Shown here in pieces: positions 22,547 to 34,641 of a DNA stretch of 64,000 nucleotides. Within the stretch, counting starts at the first letter, position 1. Every line of letters starts with the position of its first letter. The stretch lies in assembly GCA_963678675.1 (NCBI GenBank), contig OY783194.1, forward strand, positions 36,062,278-36,126,277, written 5' to 3'. Below the pieces are notes generated by a model. The model was not told the origin of the DNA. It ran no database searches and worked only from the letters and a program-made list of their open reading frames with translations. Source of the stretch: Xiphydria camelus (Eukaryota > Arthropoda > Insecta > Hymenoptera > Xiphydriidae). The position numbers and the translations under genes are program-made.

Positions 22547-25500
22547 TCAGATCTGCATCTCGGGCTCGGAATCGTCGTGGAACCAGCTGGACGCCCGTTG
22601 GCTCTCGACGACGCTCCGCCGCTCGGCGTACCTCGCGGTCCTGGCGAAGCTGGCGGATCCCGTCGGGCCCTGACGAGTGGCGCCGTCGAAGGTGGCGGCC
22701 ACCTGTACCCTGTCGGACCTCCGGATGGCGCGCGGAGTCGTCTCCACCGAGCTGCTCGCCTCCTCCGTCGCCCAGGCGGGCAGGCCTCGCGAGGAGGCGA
22801 CGCCCCAGTGTTCCGTGAACTCGGAACCCGAGCGCGCGAGGCTCGGCTGACTGAGGGACCTCACGAGCGAGTCGCCCTCGTAGGAGCTCAGGCTGGTGAG
22901 ATCGTCGCGGTCCGCCCGGGCGAAGTCCCGCACGGTCATCTCGGACATCGACCTGAGGTCGGCCTCGCTGCCGCCCCTGGTCGTGGAGCTGAGCCGTCTG
23001 ACGCGGCCGCCCGCGCCGGGCAGCAGCTGAACGCCGCCGGCGTGACGCTGATCGTGGGTGAGCGTCCTCACGGAACTGCCGCCGTCGCTCTCGTACTCGT
23101 AGAGCGTCGGCAGGGACGACCTCCTCGAGCGCGTCTCCCACTCGGCGGACTTGCTGCGCTTGTAGCGCTGCCCGCTCCTGCCGTACGACGCGGACGTCGG
23201 CGGACTGAGGATGCGGATGATCACGTCCCACTTGGCGGGCGGGAAGAGGCTCGTGTACCTGGCGTCCTTGCGGATGAGCTCGTAGTCCTCCTTGACGACC
23301 GCTTCCGTGAGCAGGGTCCTCAGGGTGCTCTCGGTCGTGATGATCTCGCGCCACTTGGCGCGCTCCTCCTCGGTCAGCTCCGCGGCGTAGCGCGGCTCGA
23401 GCACCCTGATCAGCACGGACCAGTTGCTCACCGGTTCCTCGGCCTCCGGCTCGCCCTCGGAGTCGCCGAGGATTCCGCTGGGCTTGCGGGGAATCTCCGC
23501 GCGAGCCGTGTAAGTCGGCTCGATGGTGGCGTCCACCTCCTCGGCGGCGCGCGAGGTGGTCGGCTCGTTGGTGACGGTGAGATTCGAGGCGGAGCTCACG
23601 TCGGAGAAGTTCTCCCATTCCGGCGGCGGCGGCGGCAGCGGCAGCTCCTCGGTGGGGTAGTTCCTGATGGTGACGTCCCACTTGGGATCGGGAAGGATCT
23701 GCGGCTGAGCGTGGTACTCGGTGACCTGTCGGCGATGGCGCTCCACGTCCTCGATGGTCCGCTTCTCGGTGACGGTCCGCAGGAAGACGTCGTCGACCTC
23801 GTGGGTCGTGATGGCCGGGCGTCTGGTGGCGACCACCGGCTCCACGAGCGGCTCCACGTGCTCGCGCGTCGGCTCGCGATGCTGGATGGACACGTGTATG
23901 GCGGGGGGCGCGATGGGAGGCGGCGGAGGCGGCGTGGGCGCGAGGATACTGGCGACCCGGTATCGGGCGTGAGTGTCGTCGGTCACCTCGGTGAGGGAGT
24001 GAGTGTCGGTGAGCTCGGTGTTGAGCGAGGTGAGCGATCGCGGTCGATGCAGAATCGCCGGTGGCGGCGGTGGCGACGGCGCCGTCTCCATCTCGGCGTA
24101 CTTCCGCATGATCTTCGAGTAGACCGGCGGTGTCTGCTGTCGCGAGACGGTCGCGGTCGGAGGACCGTGGAGCTCGGGAACGTAGGAGAAGGTCGTCTTG
24201 CGCGGTATCGGGCTGTCCATCGATCTGGCCGACTCTTCCCTCTCGAGGATGGTCGTGAGGTTCCTCTCGAGGGCGAGGCTCGCGTCGGACTCGGACGGCA
24301 GGGGACTGGGAGGCGGCGGCGGGGCCCTCTTCACTCTCATCTGTACGTCGAACTTGGGCTCGATGGGCAGCGCCACCGGATGACGGGGTACCGCGATCCT
24401 GGAGGCGTTGGCCGCGGTCATGGCGGACGACTCGACGTCGGCCACGGACTCCGAGTAGAGGCTGCTGGGCGCGCGCACTTCCGCCTGTTGCGGTTGATGG
24501 TGGATGAACGCCTTGTTGTCGTAGGAGCCGGCCGACGAGACCGGGAGGGACCTCTCCTCGTCGACCTCCGAGTGGCTCTCGCTCGGATAGTCGCTGGGCA
24601 GCGTGTCGGAGTGATCGATCACGAGGTTCGCCTCGCTGCCGGACGAGGAAGCCGCCGCGTGCAACGGTGGATGGGCTCGCGGGATCTTCAGGCCCTCGAA
24701 CATCGAGATATTCGCGATCGAGGAGCCGGACAGCTTGGTGATGTCCGAGCCGGTGCCGCTGCCAAAGGGATGGCGATGGACCACGCGCACGTTTCTGCGC
24801 TTCAGGCACATGTACGAGCAGCCGAGGCCGAGCAGCAGCAGGGAGAGGAAGAGGATGGCGCAGATGACCAGTAGAATTTGGAAGCCGTTCATTACCGGCT
24901 CTAGGCTCGGGAATAACCTGTTTTCGAGAACGGTAAAGATTGGATCGATCGATGATAAAATTATAACGGGAATAAAGATATTTCCGATCTTTCGTTCGTT
25001 TGCTTACGGTGCGGAGGAAGGACCCGGCGCCAGCGGTGGAGCGGGCGTAGGAGCGATCGGAGGAGGATATCTGCAGACTATCGTGATGACCTCGTCACCG
25101 TCCATCTCCAGACCGGGGTGAAAACGCACGACCACGTTGTTCGTGAAGACGCGCTGTGGATCTTGCTTCGTGCCGCAACCTGCGCGCAAAGATCAAACGT
25201 TTGAATAATTTTATTCGTTTGCAAAAAAGAAATACTCGCGCCTGACGAGTCTGCACTGAGAGAAATAATTGCTGGGCGTCGACAAAATTTGTCTCGTATC
25301 AAGAACATGTGGTCTTAGAATTTTTAAGAATACCGATTCTTGGTCGAAGAATATAAATTCCTGATTCACACAGGAGTACCTTCGTTGAAACGAGAAATTC
25401 TTTCTTCGCAAAAAAAAACAATTACTCGAGCCTGTCAAATATTTTCTTGCGCGAGAGAAACCATGGCTTGATCCTGGAATTATATAAAAATGTTTTGGAT

Positions 25501-25985
25501 TGAACAAAATATTTGTTCGGAACCAGCAATTATTTCTCTGTGTGGCATATACGTCTCTCTTTCTCCGTTCGTCATTTTCTATCGTCGTGATTTTTCTCGA
25601 GTAGAAATACCACTCTATACGCCAGACCAAGGCGTCGCGCACCTTTCAGCGGCAGTTCCAGGTTGGCGTTGTCCAACCCACGCCCCTTGACCATACAGGC
25701 GCTGTTCCTGTCGAAGTCCGCGTAGGCGACCCCGTAGAACGGCTCCTTGAATTTCAATTCGACCTGCATGCTACCCTGGCCGCAATTGAGGTAGGCGTCG
25801 GTCCGATTGAGCGAGATGACCGGCGAGATGTCGTCGAGTTTCGTGACCTTTCCATCGAGGACCGTGCTGGGCGGCAGTCCCGGTTGGTACTCGATGCTGT
25901 TCCCCTGGGAGGCGTAGTTGCTCTGCCCCCGCACCCCGGACAGCGCCGTCCAGAGCAGCGGAACCAGCGCAAGGATCGACCACAT
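22547..25985 (-). CDS. ZP-N-only single-pass membrane protein with long proline-rich cytoplasmic tail
   Basis: Seen: exons 25985-25643, 25179-25008, 24917-22547; GT/AG borders and phases agree; 961 aa. Residues 1-20 form a signal peptide (MWSILALVPLLWTALSG). Residues about 50-155 match the N half of a ZP domain, with exactly four cysteines (68, 97, 116, 150) and the ending VITIVCRYPPP. A Pro-rich linker (155-180) follows instead of a ZP-C half, then a membrane segment (about 184-208) and a basic stop-transfer KRR. The tail (about 750 aa) is rich in Ser, Glu and proline runs and has four copies of a K/N-W/F-D/S-V-x-I/M-R motif at about 359, 583, 669 and 733. Family knowledge: full ZP modules (ZP-N plus ZP-C) polymerise and shape insect apical matrix. 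Inference: a surface or matrix-linked protein with intracellular docking sites. The start is chosen for the signal peptide; two in-frame upstream ATG-containing stretches lack one. I do not recognise a named ortholog. Confidence 0.85.
25180..25642. other. ZP gene intron 1, mostly one MITE
   Basis: A 463-bp intron; the element at 25254-25542 makes up about 60 percent of it. Confidence 0.7.
25254..25542. mobile_element. CACTGAG-type MITE in ZP gene intron
   Basis: CACTGAGAGAAATAATTGCT at the left mirrors AGCAATTATTTCTCTGTG at the right, about 289 bp in total, AT-rich with no coding capacity. Confidence 0.7.
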
Positions 25986-26052
25986 GATCTGGTGGCGAAC
26001 AAAGGAGACGTGAGGATCGCGAGAAATCGAACGAATGTCATGAGTCGGTGGT

Positions 26053-26422
26053 ATCGCTTCAACGACTCGAAAAAGAGGGGATGTAAGTAAGTGAACACTT
26101 CGATGCTTTTTAAATAACAAATTCCGTCTATCTACTGGATTCTGTCAACCGTTCAGTGGTTCATCTGTTGGTACACTGAGAAAAAAAATGGTATACTCAA
26201 TTAAATCGGCGTTCATGGACCAGCGAATGCAGAATAAATCGCTTTAACGACTCGAAAAAAAGAGACGTAAGTAAATGAACACTTCGATGCTTTCTAATAA
26301 CAAATTCTGTCTATCCACTGGATTTTTCAACCGTTTAAAAGCTCATCTGTTGGGTACACTGAGAAAAAAAACGGTATATTAAATTAAATCGGCGTTCACA
26401 GACCAGGGAATGCAGAATTATT
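26053..26422 (+). repeat. Tandem duplication, about 185-bp period
   Basis: ATCGCTTCAACGACTCGAAA at 26053 recurs as ATCGCTTTAACGACTCGAAA at 26238; both units run on through CACTTCGATGCTTT and CACTGAGAAAAAAAA to AATTAAATCGGCGTTCA. The array begins 68 bp upstream of the ZP start codon. Confidence 0.85.
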
Positions 26423-26555
26423 TGCTTCGACTAATAAATTTGGTTACAGCGAGGCTGTTGTCCATTCGAGTCAATTATTAGTCCAAATAATTTCATCTGC
26501 ATTCCCCCGCCTGTAACCACCGATTTAGTTTGATCTACTGCATTTTTTCTCAGTG
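26357..26555. mobile_element. CACTGAG MITE flanked by TA
   Basis: TA precedes CACTGAGAAAAAAAAC and follows ...TTTTTTCTCAGTG; the arms pair through GGGAATGCAGA / TCTGCATTCCC. The TA target site suggests a Tc1/mariner-type origin. It overlaps unit 2 of the tandem array, so the array may have arisen from partial duplication of a MITE and its flank. Confidence 0.75.
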
Positions 26556-27814
26556 TAGCTTACCCTACGTCTCGTTTTTATCGCCGTGGTCCACCGTTAA
26601 TCCGCTCCACGGCGATGTGCAAAATAAAAAAAGGTCGAGGCGACGAATCCAGCACGACAATCAAATACGACTCGCGCAACCGCCTCCAATTCCACGACAC
26701 CGTGTGTCTCGCGCGCGCGCGGCTCCACAGCGTACGACAACTCTCCGACGGCGCGCCGCGGCGGCTTAACTTTCACTCTCGACAATTCGCCGGGTAGGTA
26801 CGCCCGATCGCTCGTTGCACACGTACGCGGTCGCAGATATGCGGCACAAGGACGTCGTTCCTTCGTTCGGTCGAAAAAAAAAGAGCGCCGCTACGGATTA
26901 CATAATTACGCGTCGACCGCGTATATCTATATACGTTCGCACAGTGGACAGGGACTCGAGAGGCTCGTGCGGCTACGTAAAACGAGTCGCGCGCGAACAA
27001 AGTAGCGCGTTTGCTGTCGCCCGTCGAAAATCGAGAGACCTTCGAAGTCGCGCGTGGGTATCGCTCTCGCGATTCCTGCGCGAAACCGGATCTCCGATTT
27101 TCGTTCCGCGCCTTTCCTCGAATTATTTCTGACCGCCGTCGCCGCAGGTGCGTCGTCTCCGGAAGCGGCCCCGGATGACGAGAGCGAAGGAAGTTCTCTC
27201 GTTTTCCCGGTATGGAATAAAATAAGCGCGGCGATTCCACCGGTTGAATCATCGGACGACGCGAACCCGTCATCAGTGGAGAATTCGTCACGACGCCGCG
27301 CGCATATCGAAGCGCGAGGCCGGAATGGTACTATACGAGGGATTCTGCGCGCGCGGTGACGAGACTTCCCTTCGCTCCGTGGCCCGCGGTGAGAGTAGCA
27401 TGCTCCGGTGCACCGGGCACCGTTATCACGGTCAGCGGCTACCAAAACAATCCCGAGCATTGCGTACTTTCGTAACCGTTGCTTCAGTTCGATTTCTCAC
27501 GGATCTCGTTGTTCCCTGTTCGTTTGATCTTCGGAGTTATGCGAATCGTTGATGTATTAACGAGATTTAAAGAGCGGCTGTTTCATTCTATCTCATTTTT
27601 CTAATTCAACACGCGCATCAGAGCCGCGTCGGAGCCGAGTCTCTCTTTGGGTACGTACCGTCGTGTTTCAGCGACGTTTACTTCCGCTTCCGTCTCGTCC
27701 CTCGATCGCACCCCGCTACGGCAGTCGCATGGCTCTGAACGCTCTGAAAAGAAAAGAAAACCGGCATTAAAAAAGTGACGTTTGAGCGTACAGCGAATTC
27801 GGTCTACGAATAAG

Positions 27815-28070
27815 AAAAAATATGCATATCTTTAAATTCGTTTTGTAATCTGTATGCATATTCGACGTCGCGCAAAAAAGAACAAATTCGACGAAATAAT
27901 TATTCGCAGTTATACGAGCGTTTCTCTCTACTGTATTACGACGTCATTGAAAAGCCACGAGAGACGCACTCGTGCCACGTAACGAGTGTGAAAGATGACG
28001 CAGCTGCATTTCTAAATATCATTTTCCAGCTTAAATAAGGCCGAGAATTAAAAATGAACAAAATTCGAGG
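27815..28070 (+). repeat. Dispersed repeat, copy 2 of 3
   Basis: TTTGTAATCTGTATGCATATTC, ATTATTCGCAGTTATA, TTACGACGTCATTGAAAA and GAATTAAAAATGA match the copy at 11690-11945. Confidence 0.6.
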
Positions 28071-28859
28071 TAAATAACTTCGTTCAAATTGTTCGAATCT
28101 GCCGTAAAAAAAAAATCAGCGATGGGTATAAACTGCGCGCGAGAGTTCAACGCGAACGCCTATCGCAACGCTCCGGTGAAACGTCGAACACGCCCACCCG
28201 CGAGTCTCTTTCAGCCTTCGACGTTTCCTGTCGAAGGTGGGCACGGAGAACGCGGCTCTCCTTAATTGCCGCCTCGCTGCTTCGAAATGTTACGAGTGCC
28301 TTTTCTTAGGCGCTTTTCTTTTCTCCTTTCTTCCCCTCTTTTTTACTCCTTGCGAACACGGGATGCGTCAGGACTATTACGCGGAACGAACGCGATTGTT
28401 TCGCGGAGCGAGCACGCGCGGAGCGCGTACGGTTCGTGCCTACGCTTTGGGCGCGCCCGATCGAAGGCTTCGATCACCGAATTCCTCCGGATGTATCGCC
28501 ATTGTACGCGCGTATGCATTATCCATGGCGCGTACGCGCGCGAGTACGTCGACTGAGCGAAAGGAGGTGGGCGATTTTGTTTCGCAAATTTCTGGCAGCG
28601 GCGCCGAGACGTTTGCTCGTTGAGATAAATAATGTCGACTGCCCGGGCGAACGAATACCGGAGAGGCAATAATTTGCGTCGACACGACGCGTGGGTTTAC
28701 CGAGAATCATTCCGCCTGCGAAGAACGGTGCGCAGCTCGACTTTATCCCCGAGTGATGTCTGTTTGGGGTGATTTCAAACTTCGACTTTGTGCTATAATT
28801 GTAATTTAGTGCGACAAGGAAAATGCATCACAGCTTCCTCGATTAAACGAAGTCGTGTA

Positions 28860-29271
28860 CACAAAAAAAAGAATTAATTTAACTTAACTTTCACTAGGTA
28901 ATAATCAGGCCAAGCAACAGCAAGAATCACTACACGTCTGACGCCTGATTATTATTACCTAGTGAAAATTAAGTTAAATTAATTTTAAACTGTTACAGGC
29001 AACAGAAGTATCATCTTAAGGAAAAAAGAATTAACTGGATCTACTAAAAATTCCTAGCGAGGCCGCGAATAATTATTTATCAACGTCAATTGGATCATTT
29101 TCCATATCAATCAGATGTCTGCTTCTTCCTCGCAATCACATACCATTCCAAATGATTGCAAGGGAGAAATATCAGATTGATATGGAAAATTATCTAATTG
29201 ATGTTGATAAATAATTACTCGCGGCCCCGCAAATAATTTTCATTGGACCCAACTAACTCTTCTCCTCTGTG
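28860..29271. mobile_element. TA-flanked element made of two side-by-side foldbacks
   Basis: Outer ends CACAAAAAAAAGAATTAA and TTAACTCTTCTCCTCTGTG are imperfect complements flanked by TA. Inside are two palindromes: 28873-28985 (arms CACTAGGTAATAATCAGGC) and about 29010-29260 (arms AATTATTTATCAACGTCAAT and CCATATCAATCAGAT). Confidence 0.75.
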
Positions 29272-29332
29272 TAAAACGTGTTTCCTCGCGTACAATCATA
29301 AATATTCAATTACGCTGGAATCCTGCGTGCAG

Positions 29333-29539
29333 TGACGACGAGGATGCTCAAGAGCACCTCGAAGATTAAGGCCACCACCCCGAAGGTCTCCGACGTTAAT
29401 GAGACCTCGTCATGCTTATATATACCGGATACGCCATCAAGTTCCCCCCTCCTCGCGGCGGATCGACGGTATTTACGCGAACCCGTCAATGAAGATATCC
29501 ACGACTTCTCATCTCCGCGCAGCATCTCGCGTACCTACG
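29333..29539 (+). CDS. Doubtful exon-like open stretch
   Basis: A plausible acceptor (CCTGCGTGCAG) precedes an open frame of about 65 codons, polar and Ser/Thr/Pro-rich (SSCLYIPDTPSSSPLL), ending near possible donors at 29531 or 29540. The opposite strand is also open and hydrophobic. I recognise no domain and no partner exons nearby, so this may be chance. Confidence 0.15.
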
Positions 29540-30121
29540 GTCAAACTGCACGTGGAGCGCAAGCAGAGAGACGGTGTACGAGACGCGGGGTCGTCGAACG
29601 GAATCACGCGTGCACACGGACGGGGCACGCCGCGGGGCTCACGCGTCGGGGCGTGCGGGAGTAAACCGAGCAGCGCGCGCGCCGATAAGAGATTCCTCGC
29701 CGTCGCTCGCTCCCGGCTCCGCACACTCGATACCGCGACGGTTCATATCGAAGAACAGGAAATCGCGCATAATTCGACACGAACGGCCCGCGCGCGTCCT
29801 TCGTTCGCCAAGGCGCGCGTTCGTTATTTATATCCCCGGACGGGTCGCGTAACACGACCTGGCTTATCGACGCGTGCACAGCGCATCGGTAACTTTATCC
29901 GGCGACGGCACGAGGGGGGGCACTTCTCGCACGCGCGAGTCGACGAGTACCCGCGCGCGAAGATATAACCGCGAGGAGGGGCACGCGAGTATTCGATTTC
30001 TTTCGAGTCGCCGCGCGTACGCAGCGTCCAAACGAGACAACATCGATCTCGTTGCGCAAAGGTGGGCCCCCCTCTCGGAGCGACTCGACTTTCACTGCCC
30101 GCATGCGGAACGGGAGAGAGC

Positions 30122-30136
<15 letters not shown>

Positions 30137-30160
<24 letters not shown>
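30137..30160. repeat. (GA)n microsatellite
   Basis: Follows a short (GATA)n run. Confidence 0.95.
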
Positions 30161-32029
30161 GTGCACGCGCGTGTCACACGCGTCTATATCTACATGTATA
30201 AACAACTGGCGTCGCGCGAGGGGGCCAGTGAGTAAGCGCCGCATAAGTAAAGCGCGAGGACCGTGCCCTGTACCAGTGACGTCATGCGCTCCAACATGGC
30301 GCGCTTCAGCGGAGCGGATTCCACCGCGGCAGGACCTCGCCGCGACGACGCACAGGGGGACCGGTTTCGCGGACGTCCGGACGGCGCGGGTGCTTCTCTC
30401 GCCTCCCCCTGCCACCCGCGCGTCCGAGGATACGCGATTCTGTACAACGCATAGAGATCCCCGTCGCTCCTCCGAATCCAGGACGACCGCTTTCGCGGAC
30501 GCCCCCTCGCGCGCGATGTCTATAAATACGTGAATTCGTACACCCACGTTTTAACGCTCACCTCGACGCGCGCGCTATAGAGAATTCCCAGCCGAAACGC
30601 GTCCTTTCCCTTCCTGCGCGAGCCTTTCGCCGCGAATCGCCTAACGAGAACGATCGCAACCCACACCCGAGTATACGCAGCGTTACAGTTCTAAACTCAC
30701 TCTGCGACACTCTCACGTGTATACGCGCTCTCGTCGAGAAAACGATCTCTCGATTAAACCTCGCGTAGGCTGTGAGTATCGAGTGACCGAGCGAGACGCG
30801 AGGGGAGGAAACGCCGAAGAGAAGGATGAACCCGCGTGCGGAAACGGAGCGGGGGTATTTTCACGCGGAGAGCCGTCATCGAATCTGTCGATACCCGTAC
30901 ACCGATCGTAGAAGAGCGCCAAGCGCGATCTCTCGTTAGACAGTCGCGCTCCGTTATTTCGATCTCCGCGATGACGACATGACACGAGCTCTGGCTCTTA
31001 CCCGAAAATCGGTGCGTTTCCTCGAGTATCCAGCGGTAGAGATATAAGACTTCGCTCCCCCCGCCGATTCGCGAGCACTCGCGCCCACCCACCGTTCACT
31101 CTCGCGCGCGCGCGTTGACGCGCGGAGGTCTTTCCTCTTTGTCGATTTTGCGGCGCGGCCGATTCGAGAGACGTCTGGTGTCTTCGGCACCGACGTCGGC
31201 GAACGTCAACGCAACAGGTGGCACGGGAACGAGGGACCGATCGCTACTAGCTCGGATCGCGCCAGCCGATTCGCCTCTCGACCGTTCCCCCGTGTGCCAC
31301 GGAGGTCCCCCTGCTTCGCGCGCTCGTTCTCTCTCACTTTCGCATCCTCTCGCTCGCTCTCTCTCTCTCTCTCTCCCTCGCTCAACTCCGCCGCGATCCC
31401 CACTTTACGGGGGACACAGACCGCCGGGCTCGCGGCTGCACGCACACACGATCGCAAACGAGAATTCTCTCCTTTTCGCCTCCTCCCCACCTGAGCCCCC
31501 TCCCGCCTACCACTTTCCTCCTCCACCGCCTCGTACCCCTCGGACCCAACCGTCCGCGAAAAAATCCCGTACGCGCCGCGCGCGAGAGTCCCTCCCGCGG
31601 CAATTTCTTCCCGAGTATATCGCGCGCGCGAGTCGAAGGGGGCGAACCAGCCCTCCTACGGCGCTCCCGCGGAAGGCGGGTGGGACGCACGCGTCCGCTT
31701 CGTCTTCACCCTTAACAGGAGACACCCCGGGACCACTGGAATGAAATGTATACTTACATATGTCTACTTGCGTACGTATTTTTTTTTATTAATGTAAATA
31801 AAACTCGTCAACGTGGGAAGAAATATTTAAGGTAACTACCCCGATAGACGAACAGGCATACAAATTCATACAGCAGATCTTCCTGTATACATTCTTAATT
31901 TATTGAAGATTTTTTTTCCACTAGTTCTTTTTCACCCCATTCAATGACCTGAATTATACTCAAATATATCCGGCTATTAGGACACGTCCTGGTATTCGGT
32001 TTTTAAGCAATTTTTTAAATCGCAGATTC

Positions 32030-32300
32030 GATAAATGTCGGCAAAATTATCTGCCCCGTGTTTTTTCATTTTTCATTTTCGAAATGCAGTTACGTCGTCG
32101 CGCTGTGAGTCTATCTCTCTCGCACTCGCAACTCGGCATAAGTGCGTCTCTCTGGTGTTTCGATGACGTCACGATATTTTAGAGAGAAACGCATTTATAA
32201 CTCGGTGAATAATTATCTTTTCGGATATTTTCTTTTTCGCGTGATACCGAATATGCGTACGAATTACAAATTGAATTTAGAACTATGAATATTTTTTTTA
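32030..32300 (-). repeat. Dispersed repeat, copy 3 of 3 (inverted)
   Basis: TTTCGATGACGTCACGATAT, TATAACTCGGTGAATAATTA and GCGTACGAATTACAAATTG are the complements of blocks in the 11690 and 27815 copies, in reversed order. Confidence 0.6.
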
Positions 32301-33529
32301 TTTAAAGCCCGAATTGGAACAATTACCTACCTTATATCGCTTGCGACTCAAATCGAACGTGAAAATAAACGAAACGCGTATCCCCATATGTTCGTCGGTC
32401 CGCGACGAAACATATGGCATCCGATACAATCCCCGCGCCAGGGTTAAAAGCATTCTCGAACCCATCTGTTATTCCCGCTCTCGTCGCGCGGTAGCTCTAT
32501 CGATGGAACGCGCTAATTCCAGGCGAGCCACATATCCCCCGTCCGAATTGGCCCCCGACGGCCGCCGCCGGTGCCGGCCGTCAGGGGCCACCTCCTGTCG
32601 TGCGGGCTCTCTCCGTCTCTCTCCTTTGCAATTACCTCGGAGCAATTCCGTCTTTCGCTACGCCCGACTGAAATGAAAATATAGCGGCACTCTCCTCCTC
32701 TCTCTCTCTCTCCTGCTTATCCGCAACCACTGGACTCTCCCTGCGCGCCCGGTCGGTCTTCGCGTTCCGAACCTGCCCGTAAATGGCGAGTAGAAGGCCT
32801 TGGGGCGCCCACGCCCTCGCCCCTTCGCTCCCTCGGTCCCGCGATCTCGGGAATCACTTTTCTTCGAGTATCGCGCGCGTCGCCGCACTTCGGAGAAATT
32901 CCGAAACGCGGCGGAGATGCGGGTACGCGAACGCGCGCTCTCCAGTCGGGCACGACGCGGATAGGTGTCGCGCGCGCAGCTATGCACGCGGAGACACGGG
33001 CGGCATCCCGAACATCGTCGTCGTCCTCCTCTCCTCGCGCCTCGGACGGAGATGCGCCGGCAGATGCGAGGCGAGTTATGCCGTCTGCGTATGTAAAAAT
33101 GTATACGTATCGCGCGGTCGTCCCGTCTCGTATTAGGCGCATTTGTATGCGACCAATGCGACGCTTCGCGATGACGGTATACATACCTAGCGTCTTCTAG
33201 GAAAATCTCGGGTTCCGACGTCTTTTCGACGTGAGTCCAAGACGGACTCGGGAGCCACGCGGAATGCATACTAACGCAACGCGTGCAGGACGTCGAGGAT
33301 ATTTCGTTCGAGATCTTTTATTATGGGATAGTCGAGGGAGGGACGGGATATGAATATTGCATAAGAGATAAGATGTAAGGGTTGGTAGTAATTGTGATGG
33401 TAAAATAGATCAAGAAACTCGGCAGAGTTTCGTGCCAAATACTCTTGCGCAGCGCGAAGCTCTCAGCCGTTAATTTATACAGGATTTAAAACGGAATAAA
33501 AACGCTTCGCATAGTTCGCGCTTAACTTC

Positions 33530-33680
33530 GAGCGCGATTATCTCGAAACGCAGTAGAGATATGAAAAAATTCGGTAATAGCTTTCTTATAGCAAAAACAC
33601 AGACAAACATTTTTCATTGAAACTTTTTTTCGACATCTCTAACCGTTCTCAAGATAATCGATTTTGAATTCTCCTCTTGA
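33530..33680. mobile_element. Foldback, GATTATCTC family (degenerate)
   Basis: GAGCGCGATTATCTCGAAAC at the left, TCTCAAGATAATCGATTTTG at the right, AT-rich centre. Confidence 0.5.
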
Positions 33681-34601
33681 GGCGTTTATCTCACTCTAAC
33701 CCTACTTGCATATTAACTTTCGAAGCGGCGCACGCACGCAGTTATAGCCTTCGGCCGACCGCACGAATCGCCAACCCGCGGTAGCATCCCGATCCCCGCC
33801 GATCGCGACGTTTACCCTCCACCGCAACCAATTACTACCCCTACCGCGCCGCAGACACCTGCGCAACGGCGGCCCCGCACGCGGTAGCCGCCTAAAAGAC
33901 TGGCGGGTTCGAGAACCTCTCGACGAAATCCGTCTGGGAGTGTTTCCGACGCTCTCTCTCTCTCTCTCCCGCATTGGACTCCAGTCGAGAAGAAGCAAAG
34001 TCCGCGCGGAGAACAGAGGCGCGCGCGACGCGAGGATTCGAACTCGCGAGCGGGCAGTAACCCCACTGGCGGCGCCCGGATCCCCCCGAGAGAGAATCCG
34101 AACGCGCGCGCGTTCCTCCTCGCGCGCCTCGTTATCGCCGCGACGTCTCCCGCGGCTGTGCGCACCGGGCGCGCGATCGGTGTTGAGTGACCCCGCGCCG
34201 CGGCGCGCGGCTCGATCGACAATGGAAGGAGAGAGCGGCGCGCGTGGACGCGGATTAATTCGCACTGTCGCCCACGCGCGCGATATCGCGGCGTCCGACG
34301 CCTATGCAGCACGGCGTGGGCGCCGCACAGCGCGAAGTCCGAGGCAGAGACTTCAAGGCGAACGCGCGCGCGCGCGCGGCGCCTTCCGTTCGGCAACCGC
34401 GAGCGCGCCTCCTCCGGATCGTCCTCGACGACGCTCTCCTCGCGGTTTGAACGTCCTGGAACGGGGTCGGGGGGGAACTTTTCGAATTTGACTCTAGGAC
34501 TTTCTTTCGGTTCGGGCAAAATTTAGGCGTCGTGTGCAAAAATGCAATTCCCCGTCGGTGATCGGTTGCAGTGATGATGTCAGCGGAAATTTGGTAATGG
34601 A

Positions 34602-34603
<2 letters not shown>

Positions 34604-34637
<34 letters not shown>
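34604..34637. repeat. (GA)n microsatellite
   Basis: About 17 GA units. Confidence 0.95.

Positions 34638-34641
<4 letters not shown>

Noticed and set aside
22125..24809. 894-codon minus-strand frame overlapping the ZP gene
   Set aside because: It is a shifted frame of the ZP exon 3, rich in Arg/Gly/His; the in-frame reading with signal, membrane segment and ordered tail is the real one.
22415..24874. 819-codon plus-strand frame opposite the ZP gene
   Set aside because: Antisense shadow produced by the codon bias of exon 3; no domain.
34030..34065. tRNA T-arm-like GAGTTCGAATCCTCGCG on the minus strand
   Set aside because: The loop is 8 rather than 7 bases and no acceptor, D or anticodon arms fit around it.
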